A stretch of 64,000 bases of DNA, taken from positions 62,001 to 126,000 of the forward strand of contig JBFMHC010000025.1 of assembly GCA_040751755.1 (NCBI GenBank), read 5' to 3'. Under the pieces are notes generated by a model. That model had not been told where the DNA came from, did no database searches, and worked only from the letters and a program-made list of their open reading frames with translations. Below, one piece after another: positions 9,971-17,657 of this stretch (position 1 is the stretch's first letter; each line of letters starts with the position of its first letter). This DNA is from PFJX01 sp040751755. Lineage in GTDB: Bacteria > Pseudomonadota > Gammaproteobacteria > Burkholderiales > Thiobacillaceae. The position numbers and the translations under genes were made by a program.

Positions 9971-11176
9971 ATGACGAAACCCTGGCGCGGACGCATCGGC
10001 ACGGTGCTGCTGGCCCTGGCGGTCGCCGCCGGCATCGGCTACGGCTTCATGCCGCGGCCGGTGGCGGTGGAGTTGGTGCAGGCGCACAAGGGCAGCCTGG
10101 CGGTGACGGTGGACGAGGAGGGCAGGACGCGGGTGCGCGAGCGCTATGTCGTCGCCGCCCCGGTGGCCGGCGAGGCGCGCCGCATCACCCTCAAGGTGGG
10201 CGACGCGGTGGCGGCCGGGCAGGTGGTGGCGTTGCTCGACCCCGTCGCCTCCGCCAGCCTCGACCCGCGCAGCCGCGCCCAGGCGAACGCGCGCGTGTCC
10301 GCCGCCGAGGCCGGCCTGCAGGCGGCGCGCGAGAACGCGCGGGTCGCCGCCGCCGAGGCGCGGCTGGCCGAACAGGAACTGGTGCGCAGCGAGTCCCTGG
10401 GCAAGGAGAAATTCCTCTCGCAGGCGGCGGTGGACCAGGCGCGCGCGCGCCAGCAGGCGGGCCAGGCCGGCAGGCAGGCCGCGGAATACGCCGTGCAGGT
10501 GGCGCGCCACGAACTGGAGGCCGCGCGCGCCGCCCTGGCGCAGACTGCTGCGCTCGCCAGGGGCGGTCCCGCCGAGACCCTGCGCGTCGCCGCGCCGGTG
10601 GCCGGCCACGTGCTCGCCGTGCCGCACGAGAGCGCGGGCGTCGTGCAGCCCGGCCAGGCGCTGCTGGAGATCGGCAACCCGCAATCGCTGGAGGTGATGG
10701 TGGAGGTGCTCTCCACCGCCGCGGTGAGAATCCGCCCCGGCGCCCGCGTCCTGCTCGACCGCTGGGGCGGCGAGGGCACCCTGGAAGGGCGCGTGCGCGT
10801 GGTCGAGCCGGCGGGCTTCACCAAGGTCTCCGCCCTCGGCGTGGAGGAGCAGCGCGTGCGCGTCATCGCCGACCTCGTCAGCCCTCCCGAACAGTGGCGC
10901 TCGCTCGGCGACGGCTACCGCGTCGAGGCCAGCTTCGTGCTCTGGCAGGGCGAGGGCCTGCTGCTCGTTCCCACCAACGCCCTGTTCCGCCACCAGGATG
11001 GCTGGGCCGTGTTCGTCGCGCGCGAGGGCAGGGCGCACCTGCAGCCGGTCAGGATCGGCCAGCGAAACGGCCTTGCCGCCCAGGTGCTGGGCGGCCTGGA
11101 CGGCGGCGAGCAGGTGATCGCCCACCCGGACGACAAGATCGCCGACGGCGTGCGGGTGAAGGCGCGGCAGCCGTAG
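9971..11176 (+). CDS. HlyD/RND-type periplasmic adaptor of the ABC exporter
   Basis: A 401-residue membrane-fusion protein. A single N-terminal membrane segment (TVLLALAVAAGIGYGF, about 11-27) is followed by the lipoyl/biotinyl half motif (VAAPVAGEARRITLKVGDAV), a long Ala/Arg/Glu-rich coiled-coil hairpin (about 100-190), the second lipoyl half (VAAPVAGHVLAVPHESAGVV) and beta-barrel and membrane-proximal domains. ATG 9971 has AAAGGA upstream; a longer frame from 9797 would translate the palindromic repeat and is rejected. The gene completes the ATPase-permease-adaptor set and would bridge to an outer-membrane channel that is not encoded here. Confidence 0.9.
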   Translation: MTKPWRGRIGTVLLALAVAAGIGYGFMPRPVAVELVQAHKGSLAVTVDEEGRTRVRERYVVAAPVAGEARRITLKVGDAVAAGQVVALLDPVASASLDPRSRAQANARVSAAEAGLQAARENARVAAAEARLAEQELVRSESLGKEKFLSQAAVDQARARQQAGQAGRQAAEYAVQVARHELEAARAALAQTAALARGGPAETLRVAAPVAGHVLAVPHESAGVVQPGQALLEIGNPQSLEVMVEVLSTAAVRIRPGARVLLDRWGGEGTLEGRVRVVEPAGFTKVSALGVEEQRVRVIADLVSPPEQWRSLGDGYRVEASFVLWQGEGLLLVPTNALFRHQDGWAVFVAREGRAHLQPVRIGQRNGLAAQVLGGLDGGEQVIAHPDDKIADGVRVKARQP

Positions 11177-11226
11177 CGGGCTGGCGTGTGTGGGCGTTGG
11201 CAGTGACGGCGAGCTTCGCTCGCCTT

Positions 11227-11318
11227 CACCCTCTCCCCAACCCCTCTCCCCTCAAGGGAGAGGGGCTTGCTTTGTCCCCTCCCCCCTGGAGGGGGAGGGT
11301 TAGGGAGAGGGGGTGAGG
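11227..11318. repeat. GC-rich palindromic repeat, copy 4 (two modules)
   Basis: Two facing modules, CCCCTCTCCCCTCAAGGGAG and CCCTCCCCCCTGGAGGGGGA, flanked by ACCCTCTCCCC and GGGGGTGAGG. It lies between the adaptor gene and folA. Confidence 0.75.
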
Positions 11319-11384
11319 ACAGGCGGCAGCCTGCCGATTTTTATGTCTTAATCCGTACCCGAAGCCGCCAGCCCGAGACCCGCA

Positions 11385-11876
11385 ATGCCCGCCAAGCCCA
11401 TCCTCAACGTCATCGCCGCCATGGCGAGGAACCGCGTCATCGGCATCGACAACACCCTCCCGTGGCGCCTGCCCGAGGACCTCAGGCACTTCAAGGCCCT
11501 GACCATGGGCCACCACATCGTCATGGGGCGCAAGACCTACGAGTCCATCGGCAAGCCCCTGCCGGGCCGCACCACGGTCATTGTCACGCGCGACCCCGGC
11601 TACCGCGTCGAAGGCTGCGTCACCGCCACCTCCATAGACGCCGCCCTGGCCGCCTGCGGCGACGACCCGGAGGTGTTCTTCGTCGGTGGCGCCGAGATGT
11701 ACGCCCAGGTGCTGCCGCGTGCCGACCGGCTCTACCTCACTGAGATCCAGGCGGACTACCAGGGGGACGCGTGGTTTCCGGAATTCGACCGCGCCGCCTG
11801 GCGGGAGCTTGAACGACAGGCGCACCGAAGCGAGGCGGGGCTCGAATACCACTTCGTGACCTACGCGCGGGGATAG
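11385..11876 (+). CDS. folA: dihydrofolate reductase
   Basis: At 163 residues this is the usual length for chromosomal type I DHFR. It reduces dihydrofolate to tetrahydrofolate with NADPH in the cytoplasm. Visible signatures are NVIAAMARNRVIGIDNTLPW (substrate loop, with the Asn-Thr-Leu-Pro-Trp motif), LPEDLRHFKALT carrying the catalytic acidic residue (Asp near 31), the NADPH loop VMGRKTYESIGKPLPGRT, VFFVGGAEMYAQ and a C-terminal YHFVTYARG. The gene is preceded by a repeat element and followed after 51 bp by a lipoprotein gene with no evident functional link. Confidence 0.96.
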   Translation: MPAKPILNVIAAMARNRVIGIDNTLPWRLPEDLRHFKALTMGHHIVMGRKTYESIGKPLPGRTTVIVTRDPGYRVEGCVTATSIDAALAACGDDPEVFFVGGAEMYAQVLPRADRLYLTEIQADYQGDAWFPEFDRAAWRELERQAHRSEAGLEYHFVTYARG

Positions 11877-11927
11877 CGCGTCCGGGCGCCCGCGCGGCGC
11901 CTATGCTGGGAGAAACAAGGGGTCGCC

Positions 11928-12593
11928 ATGAACCTGCCCGGCATCGCCATGCTGCTCGCCTCGCTGCTCGTCACCGGCTGCGCGTCCATGCCGGAGACGC
12001 AAATGGCGCGGCGGGTGGACCCGGGCCAGGCGCCCGCGTTGCGGACCGGCGAGGTGCTGATCTACGGGCGCATCCTGTTCATCGAGAACGGCGCCAGCAA
12101 GGCCCCGTATGGCCTGGGCAAGCCCCTGTGGAGCGTGATCACCCGCCAGCCGGTGGTGGCACCGCAGGCGGACGGCGCGGGGCCGCAGCCGCCCAGGCGC
12201 AGGAACATCCCCTTCCTCAGCACGCGCAAGGACGGCGTGTTCGCCTACGCCATCCCCGCCGGGCACTACGAGATGGGCGGCCTGGTGCCGTTCTACTACA
12301 CCCCCTTCATCGAGCCGGCCCTGGAATTCGACGCCAGCGAGGCCGGCCGGGCCTACTGCCTGGGCGACCTGGAGGTGGACTACGACGCCTCCAGCTGGCT
12401 GGGCGGGCTGTGGGGCAACTACATCACCCACCTCAACCACGTCGAGGTCATCGACCGCTGCGACGGCCTGGCCGGCCAGGTGCTGGTCGACGCCACGGCC
12501 GCCCCGCCGGCGAAGAAGGCCTTGCTGAGCCGCATCTACGGCCGCATCCCGGGCTTCTCGGGCCAGTTCGTGCCGCCGCCCATCCACCGTTAG
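11928..12593 (+). CDS. hypothetical lipoprotein
   Basis: A 221-residue protein whose N-terminus is a clear lipoprotein signal: NLPGIAMLLASLLVTGC, with the lipobox LVTGC and Cys at residue 18. The mature part contains a GEVLIYGRILFIENGASKAP segment and a KDGVFAYAIPAGHYEMGGL segment that look like a beta-sandwich of a carboxypeptidase-regulatory or transthyretin-like kind, but I do not recognise the family. It is followed after 6 bp by another lipoprotein gene, so the two are probably co-transcribed and act together at the envelope. Confidence 0.75.
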   Translation: MNLPGIAMLLASLLVTGCASMPETQMARRVDPGQAPALRTGEVLIYGRILFIENGASKAPYGLGKPLWSVITRQPVVAPQADGAGPQPPRRRNIPFLSTRKDGVFAYAIPAGHYEMGGLVPFYYTPFIEPALEFDASEAGRAYCLGDLEVDYDASSWLGGLWGNYITHLNHVEVIDRCDGLAGQVLVDATAAPPAKKALLSRIYGRIPGFSGQFVPPPIHR

Positions 12594-12599
12594 CCGGCG

Positions 12600-13460
12600 A
12601 TGGACAAGCGCGCCCGCCGTCCACGTGTGCTGGTGATCCTCCTCGTCGCCCTGGCGTTGCTGAGCGGCTGCGTGACCACGCCCCCGGCCCCCGCGCTGCC
12701 GCCCGGCCCGGTGGCGGTGGTGCCCGCGCGCCATCCGCCGCAGGCCGATTTCAACGTCTATGCCCTGGGCAAGGGCGCGGCGGCCGGTGAGCTGGGCGGC
12801 CAGGGCGCCGCCACCGGCGCCGCGGCCGGGGCGCTGCTGCCGGTGGAGATGGGGCCGATCGGCATTGCCGCCTACCCCATCATCGCCCCCTTCACCATCC
12901 TCGCCGGCATCGTCGTCGGCGGCACGATCGGCGCCAGCTACGGCGCCATGCACGGCCTGCCGGCCGACCAGGCCGCGCAGGTGCGGGCACTGGTGGACCA
13001 GGCGGTGAACCGCATCGGCGTGCACGAACAGGTGGCCAGTCGGGTGGTGGCGCGTGCCCAGGCCCTGGGGGTGCCCGCCAGCCTGGAGGCGCAGGGCGGC
13101 CCCGGCAGCGGCGCGGAGAAGCTCGACTACGCCGCCCTGCGGCCGGCCTACCGGGGCGTACTGGAACTGGCGGTGGAAAAGCTCGGCATGGCCGCGCGCA
13201 AGGGCGACCCGCCCCGCATCGCCCTGGAGATGAAGCTGCGCGCGCGGGTGGTGCCCCTGGGCGAGGGCGGCATCGCAGGCGAGCAGCAACTGGCGTGGTC
13301 CGGCAAGCCCCACCCCCTCGGCGCGTGGCGGACGGGCGGGGCCGACATGCTGGCGGCCGAATTCGAGCAGGGCTACGACACGCTTGCCCAGTACGTGTGG
13401 GAGACCGTGGTTGCGCCCTGCGGGGCGGGGCAGGCCAAGGCAGGTTGTGCGCCCAAATAG
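12600..13460 (+). CDS. hypothetical lipoprotein with glycine-zipper-like segment
   Basis: A 286-residue protein with lipobox LLSGC (Cys at about 24) after a hydrophobic signal. Residues about 60-120 form a Gly/Ala-rich stretch (GKGAAAGELGGQGAATGAAA, then IIAPFTILAGIVVGGTIG) that resembles a glycine zipper or a pair of membrane-inserting helices. The C-terminal half is soluble with a beta-rich pattern (ALEMKLRARVVPLGEGG) and ends in a Cys-containing tail. Function is unknown. The 6-bp spacing from the preceding lipoprotein gene suggests one operon. GC content here is still like the rest of the chromosome, unlike the next two genes. Confidence 0.72.
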   Translation: MDKRARRPRVLVILLVALALLSGCVTTPPAPALPPGPVAVVPARHPPQADFNVYALGKGAAAGELGGQGAATGAAAGALLPVEMGPIGIAAYPIIAPFTILAGIVVGGTIGASYGAMHGLPADQAAQVRALVDQAVNRIGVHEQVASRVVARAQALGVPASLEAQGGPGSGAEKLDYAALRPAYRGVLELAVEKLGMAARKGDPPRIALEMKLRARVVPLGEGGIAGEQQLAWSGKPHPLGAWRTGGADMLAAEFEQGYDTLAQYVWETVVAPCGAGQAKAGCAPK

Positions 13461-13696
13461 GCATGCGTCGCGACTGATGGTTGATGCGGTCTGTCTACAA
13501 GGAGGGGTGACCGCTACTGCCTCTTTGTGGACGCTCATGCGGCTTTACGAAAGAGGTAACTTCCACTCCAATACTGTAGTGCTCCGCTATTGAACAGCTT
13601 AATGCTTAAGTTATGAACAACCACATGGCCAATAAAAGACAACAAAAAGGAGATGGCTAAACTACGATGCAGTAATGGGGGTTCGGTTCAATTGGT

Positions 13697-14323
13697 TTGG
13701 GCAATCTTATGAGACTGACTGGCATTACAGTGTTGTCATCCATGCTTGCAGTAGGATGCGGCACCAATGGTGAGGCGGTACCGTATGACACCGCAACGAA
13801 ACAGTCAGCCCTGCCATCACCCATTGCCAAAACAGAGATTCTTGTCGCCCAGAAATTGCCCTTGAGCCCGTACAAGGGGCTGGCTGTTGTTATGCCTCAC
13901 ACCTTCCATCCATATACAGACGAAGTTAGAGCGCTGCGGCAATTTGGATATTTTGAAAGTGTTGTCGGGGTCTCCGATTTGCAGGGGCTGGTCATCAATA
14001 ATGGCTTGCAGGATCAGGTGATGACTTTTGATAAATGGTCCGGCTATCAAGAGCTTTTTCGTGCCTATAAGGCATATTTGATCATCAGGTTTGCTTGCCA
14101 AGAAAAAGACGGTATTAGATATAGGCTTATCGTCACGAGGCCTGACACATTGGAAAGCGTCTTTGTAAGCGAAGTATTGGCTTGGTCTAACGCCCGGCTC
14201 AACCTACATGTAATGCTTACCCTAGGATCAGGAATGAGGAAGGGTGATTTTTGCCCGGTTACAGAGCAAGATATACGTTTGCTAATGAATTCGTTGTTCC
14301 GGTGGGTAAACGAGAACCGTTGA
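13697..14323 (+). CDS. hypothetical lipoprotein in AT-rich island, paralogue A
   Basis: A 208-residue protein (204 if the ATG at 13709 is used) with signal and lipobox SSMLAVGC. The mature domain contains LSPYKGLAVVMP, a TDE motif, FESVVGVSDLQGLVINNGLQ and IVTRPDTLESVFVSE. The next gene carries the same ordered motifs, so the two are tandem paralogues. Codon usage and base composition are strikingly AT-richer than the neighbours on both sides. There is a 236-bp AT-rich spacer upstream with nothing else recognisable in it. I do not know the family, and recent horizontal acquisition of the pair is an inference from composition. Confidence 0.7.
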   Translation: MGNLMRLTGITVLSSMLAVGCGTNGEAVPYDTATKQSALPSPIAKTEILVAQKLPLSPYKGLAVVMPHTFHPYTDEVRALRQFGYFESVVGVSDLQGLVINNGLQDQVMTFDKWSGYQELFRAYKAYLIIRFACQEKDGIRYRLIVTRPDTLESVFVSEVLAWSNARLNLHVMLTLGSGMRKGDFCPVTEQDIRLLMNSLFRWVNENR

Positions 14324-14338
14324 GTAACCCCAAAACCC

Positions 14339-15019
14339 ATGGCCATTCAAATACCTCCCCCTTGGCTTGGATTTGGATGCCAAATAAATAATCGGTTGCA
14401 TCGATTGGGCTTGTTGACGAATAGACCAAACCAGCCTGTACGTTACTTGGGTGTTCCATGTCTCTCCCTGATGCTAACAGCCTGCGGAACTCCACAACTT
14501 CAGATTGCAGAAATTGATCAGGCAACCGGAAAAATTATATCGACAACACCCATTTCGAATGCGGTTGTAATTGCAGCAAAAACCATTTCACTGAAATCAT
14601 ATAAGGGGATGCTGTTCGTTTCGGACTGGGGGCAGCCAGGCACGGACGAAACTTATATGCGCACATCGGTGTTTATTAAACAGGTTATGGCACTTAATTG
14701 CTTTGATCGTGTTCTAGACTCAAAAGGCCTGGCGCAGGTGATTGCCACAGAAGGCTTAAGTAATAAGGTGGAAAACACCCATGAACCCCTTAGCCTAAAC
14801 AGGCTATATCACACATATCAACCTTTTTTGTGGGTGCATTTTGAGTCAGGCGGGAGCGCAATACATCCATATGCAAAAATTATTGTAACAAACCCCTCCA
14901 CGCTGGATAACGTATTTATTGGTCAAACGGCTTTTTCGGGCTGGGTTGGTATCACTAACGAACAAGGATTTTACCCACTTTTCAATGCATTTTCCGTGTG
15001 GCTAAGACAAAATTGGTAA
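14339..15019 (+). CDS. hypothetical lipoprotein in AT-rich island, paralogue B
   Basis: Up to 226 residues. A lipobox-like LSLMLTAC lies near residue 49 of the longest form, so the true start is probably one of several in-frame TTG/GTG codons shortly before it, and the listed ATG is an upper bound. The mature part shares with the upstream gene the order YKG, TDE, an LAQVIATEGLSNKV segment, a Tyr-rich LYHTYQPFLWVHF segment and IVTNPSTLDNVFIG. It is 15 bp downstream of paralogue A and equally AT-rich. Function is unknown. The 227 bp after it hold only a short hairpin near 15220-15243 and no gene. Confidence 0.62.
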   Translation: MAIQIPPPWLGFGCQINNRLHRLGLLTNRPNQPVRYLGVPCLSLMLTACGTPQLQIAEIDQATGKIISTTPISNAVVIAAKTISLKSYKGMLFVSDWGQPGTDETYMRTSVFIKQVMALNCFDRVLDSKGLAQVIATEGLSNKVENTHEPLSLNRLYHTYQPFLWVHFESGGSAIHPYAKIIVTNPSTLDNVFIGQTAFSGWVGITNEQGFYPLFNAFSVWLRQNW

Positions 15020-15246
15020 GGGAATAAATATGCCCACAGCCGGCTTTGTTCCTGTGACTGTCAGGGGTTTATCGCCACTTGGCTGGAGGTGCTCCGCCAC
15101 CGATAAGCAATAACATCAATGGCTGGAATTTGGCCGATAGAGGCCTTTAGACTCCCTTTCATCGGCGGCCGCTTCAGGTTCCTTGCTGACGTAGGTTCCC
15201 ATTTGGTCCAAGGCAGGTTGTAGCCGAAACCTGCCCCCTAACGGCC

Positions 15247-15615
15247 TTATTCCCCTTTTTTCGACGCCAGCATCGCCTTCAAACCTTCGAAGGGATTGAA
15301 GGTGGCGCTCGTCGTGGTGCCCTGGCCGCCATCCTCCCGCCCCGCCAGGTCCTTGAGCTTGGCGTGTTCGTTCTCGTGGCAGTAGGTGCAGAGCAGCTCC
15401 CAGTTGCTGCCGTCTGGCGGGTTGTCGTGGTGGTTGTTGTTCTTGTGGTGCACTTCCAGCAGTTGCAGGTTGGCGTGGGTGAACTCGCGCGCGCAGCGGC
15501 CGCAGACCCAGGGGAAGAGCTTGAGGGCCTGGGCACGGTAGCCGGCCTCGCGCTTTTCGGCGTTGCGCCGCGCTTCCAGGACGATCTGGTCGAGCCGTTC
15601 GTTTTTCTTGTCCAT
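15247..15615 (-). CDS. yajD: HNH endonuclease family protein YajD
   Basis: A 122-residue protein matching the small YajD family. The HNH core is LEVHHKNNNHHDNPPDGSNW followed by ELLCTYCHENEH, and a zinc knuckle is formed by CGRC upstream and CTYC downstream. The family is widespread in proteobacteria; nuclease activity is presumed from the fold and a physiological role is not established. GGAG sits at good distance before the ATG at 15615. It is transcribed in the same direction as the ABC transporter genes upstream but is separated from them by 75 bp and is probably not part of that system. Confidence 0.88.
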   Translation of the reverse strand: MDKKNERLDQIVLEARRNAEKREAGYRAQALKLFPWVCGRCAREFTHANLQLLEVHHKNNNHHDNPPDGSNWELLCTYCHENEHAKLKDLAGREDGGQGTTTSATFNPFEGLKAMLASKKGE

Positions 15616-15690
15616 GCGCCACTCCGTGATGCCGTGCAGTCGCTGCAGCTTAAGGCGGTTGCGGCGTGGCGGCCAGGGGTGTCGCGCCGC

Positions 15691-16521
15691 TCACTGCGGC
15701 TGGTTGAGCCTTTCCAGCTGTTCGAGGTCGGTCTTCATGCCGGAGGTCTCGCGGATGCGGGCGAGGATCTCCTTCTTCAGGGCGAGGAATGCCGGCGCGT
15801 GCTTCATGTCCTGCTGGCGCTCGGCGGGCAGCGGCACGTCGTAGATCTGGGCGATGCGGCCGGGGCGCGGCGCCATCAGGACGATGCGGTTGCCCAGGTA
15901 GATCGCCTCCTCGACGTCGTGGGTGACGAAGACGATGGTGGTCTTCTCGATCTTGTGCACGTGCCGGATCAGGTCGTGCATCACCTCGCGGGTCTGCGCG
16001 TCGAGGGCGCCGAAGGGCTCGTCCATGAGCAGGATCTGCGGCCGGGGCATGAGGGCGCGGGCGATGGCGACGCGCTGCTGCATGCCGCCGGAGAGCTGGT
16101 TGGGGTAGGCGTCGCGCACGTGGTCCAGGCCCATCAGCCGCAGCAGGGCGTCGGCGCGGCCGCTGGCGGCGTCGACGTCGGCCTCGGTGCGGTCGCGCGT
16201 GTGCACCTTGAGGTTGCGGCACCACTTGATGTTGTCGGTCACCGACAGCCAGGGGTAGAGGCTGTAGTGCTGGAACACCATGGCGCGGTCGGCGCCGGGG
16301 CCGGCCACCGGCGCGCCGGAGACCGAGATGGTGCCGGCGTCGACGTATTCCAGCCCGCCGATGGCGCGCAGCAGGGTGGATTTGCCGCAGCCGGAGGCGC
16401 CGACGAAGGTGATGAATTCGTTGTCGTGGATGTCGAGCTCGATGCCCGAGAGGGCCTGGACCTTGGCGGCGCCGGTGGCGAAGGTCTTGTCGAGGCCGCG
16501 GATGCCGATCTTCGTGTTCAT
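15691..16521 (-). CDS. ABC transporter ATP-binding protein (TauB/SsuB-type) of the guanidine-riboswitch regulon
   Basis: A 276-residue ATPase: Walker A VGASGCGKSTLL (about 41-52), Q-loop VFQHYSLYPWLSV, signature LSGGMQQRVAIARAL, Walker B ILLMDEPFGALD and H-loop VTHDVEEA. The Q-loop and DEPFGALDAQTR are typical of the nitrate/sulfonate/taurine importer group. Its ATG overlaps the permease stop by 4 bp (ATGA), so the two are translationally coupled and share the riboswitch leader upstream of the permease. With the substrate-binding protein at 21836-22831 it should form one importer. From the riboswitch class the substrate is probably guanidine or a guanidino compound. Confidence 0.92.
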   Translation of the reverse strand: MNTKIGIRGLDKTFATGAAKVQALSGIELDIHDNEFITFVGASGCGKSTLLRAIGGLEYVDAGTISVSGAPVAGPGADRAMVFQHYSLYPWLSVTDNIKWCRNLKVHTRDRTEADVDAASGRADALLRLMGLDHVRDAYPNQLSGGMQQRVAIARALMPRPQILLMDEPFGALDAQTREVMHDLIRHVHKIEKTTIVFVTHDVEEAIYLGNRIVLMAPRPGRIAQIYDVPLPAERQQDMKHAPAFLALKKEILARIRETSGMKTDLEQLERLNQPQ

Positions 16522-17321
16522 TTGCCGTGCAGCCAGGGAAAGGATTTGCGGTGGACGAGGCGGAACAGCTGGTCGATCAGCAGGCCGATGGCGCTGATGA
16601 GCAGGATGCCGGCGAAGATCTTGTCGGTCTGCATGAAGCGCTGCGCCTTGAGGATGGCGTAGCCCAGGCCGGAGTTGGCGGCGACCAGCTCGGCCACCAC
16701 CAGGTAGGTCCAGGCCCAGCCCATGGTGATGCGCAGGGTGTCGAGCAGGGCCGGCTTGGCGGACTGCAGCAGCACCAGTTCGATGATCTCGCCGCGGCTG
16801 GCGCCTTGGGTCTGCGCCGCCTCGATCTGCGCCATGGGCACGCGGCGCACGTCCTCCGCCATCATCAGCACCATCTGGAAGAAGGTGCCGATGAAGATGA
16901 TGGCGATCTTCGAGCTCTCCTCGATGCCGATCCACAGCATCACCAGGGGGATGAAGGCCACCGCCGGCATGTAGCGGATGAAGTCGGTGAGCGGCTCCAG
17001 CAGCGCCTGCACCGGCCGCCAGGTGCCGATCAGCAGGGCCAGGGGCAGGGCGATCAGGGCCGAGAGGGTCCAGCCGGCGACCACCCGGTAGACGCTGATG
17101 GCGGCGTCGCCCAGCAGGTCGTCCTCCATGGCCCAGCTGGCCAGGCGCCGGGCGACGTCGGCGGGCGAGGGCATGAACACCTTGTCGGCCAGCTCCAGGG
17201 CGGCGACGCCCCACCAGGCGGCAAGCGGCGCGAGGATGCCGAGCAGGGCCAGCAGCCAGTAGCGGCGGCTGGAGATGGGCGCGCGGATGGCCCAGAAGCC
17301 CGGGCGCGAGGGGAGGGACAT
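16518..17321 (-). CDS. ABC transporter permease (TauC/SsuC-type) of the guanidine-riboswitch regulon
   Basis: A 267-residue inner-membrane permease with six predicted helices: a first near 22-42, then four between about 88 and 215, and a last near 235-255. The EAA loop is visible as IEAAQTQGASRGEIIELVLLQ. It belongs to the BPD_transp_1 group of nitrate/sulfonate/taurine importers. ATG 17321 has AGGAG at ideal spacing; a GTG five codons earlier lacks one. The 336-bp leader carries a guanidine-I riboswitch, a sigma54 promoter and an NtrC-type site. It is the first gene of a two-gene unit with the ATPase. Confidence 0.92.
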   Translation of the reverse strand: MSLPSRPGFWAIRAPISSRRYWLLALLGILAPLAAWWGVAALELADKVFMPSPADVARRLASWAMEDDLLGDAAISVYRVVAGWTLSALIALPLALLIGTWRPVQALLEPLTDFIRYMPAVAFIPLVMLWIGIEESSKIAIIFIGTFFQMVLMMAEDVRRVPMAQIEAAQTQGASRGEIIELVLLQSAKPALLDTLRITMGWAWTYLVVAELVAANSGLGYAILKAQRFMQTDKIFAGILLISAIGLLIDQLFRLVHRKSFPWLHGK

Positions 17322-17350
17322 GGCGGCTCCTGTCACGGTTGCAAGGACGG

Positions 17351-17377
17351 TTACATAGGGCGGGAGCGACGCGTCAT
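17351..17377 (-). CDS. possible 8-residue leader peptide between riboswitch and permease
   Basis: Directly after the riboswitch's conserved GGGAGGA, an ATG at 17377 opens MTRRSRPM and stops with TAA. GGAGG lies five bases before the ATG, exactly as at the other riboswitch, where the same position gives an in-frame upstream ATG of the binding-protein gene. Three of eight codons are Arg. It could couple riboswitch state to translation, or be chance. Confidence 0.3.
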   Translation of the reverse strand: MTRRSRPM

Positions 17378-17380
17378 CTC

Positions 17381-17482
17381 GTCCTCCCGGGCTTTTGTCC
17401 CTCCGTGGAGCCCCATGCCTCCCAGCGGCCGGGACCGGCGGCTCTCGGACCAGACACCCGTGAAGGCCGGAACCCTAGCCGC
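17381..17482 (-). ncRNA. guanidine-I (ykkC) riboswitch 1
   Basis: Read on the minus strand, the conserved ykkC blocks appear in order: CTAGGGTTCCGG, then CTGGTCCGAGAGC, then ACGGAGGGACAAAAGCCCGG followed by GAGGA. These are the defining conserved segments of the ykkC subtype 1 aptamer, which binds guanidinium. It lies 60 nt before the permease start. The shared terminal GGGAGGA can act as a Shine-Dalgarno sequence, suggesting translational control. Subtype 2 (ppGpp/PRPP) cannot be excluded by eye, but the transporter context favours guanidine. Confidence 0.9.
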
Positions 17483-17524
17483 GCATTCGAGCAGCGACCG
17501 TGATCGCCCCCTTGGTGGGCTATC

Positions 17525-17540
17525 AGCAAGCGGCATGCCA
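17525..17540 (-). promoter_or_regulatory. sigma54 (-24/-12) promoter of the permease-ATPase unit
   Basis: The minus strand reads TGGCATGCCGCTTGCT, with GG and GC dinucleotides spaced 10 bp apart as required for RpoN (consensus TGGCAC-N5-TTGCW). It is 46 bp upstream of the riboswitch CTAGGG, the same distance as in the second module. Confidence 0.78.
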
Positions 17541-17623
17541 CCCGCAACCGGCCGCGAATCGCGGGCGGATGCACCGTTTCGGCGGGCGATGCCGCGACGG
17601 GTGCACCAGGATGAGGGCCGGCG

Positions 17624-17640
17624 TGCACCGGGCTGGTGCC
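17624..17640. promoter_or_regulatory. NtrC-type enhancer site
   Basis: TGCACC-GGGCT-GGTGCC, matching the NtrC consensus TGCACC-N5-GGTGCA at 11 of 12 defined bases. It stands 83 bp upstream of the sigma54 element. Weaker TGCACC half sites occur at 17570 and 17602, so cooperative binding is possible. Confidence 0.75.
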
Positions 17641-17657
17641 TTCGCCGCGCATGCGCC

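Noticed and set aside
15220..15243. GGCAGGTT...AACCTGCC hairpin with CCCTAAC nearby as a second attC
   Set aside because: The flanking core does not fit GTTRRRY and there is no matching partner core, so it is not called an attC.
15691..17214. Apparent long fusion frame extending the ABC ATPase upstream
   Set aside because: The N-terminal part is an out-of-frame reading of the permease gene; the ATPase has its own ATG at 16521 with a 4-bp overlap.
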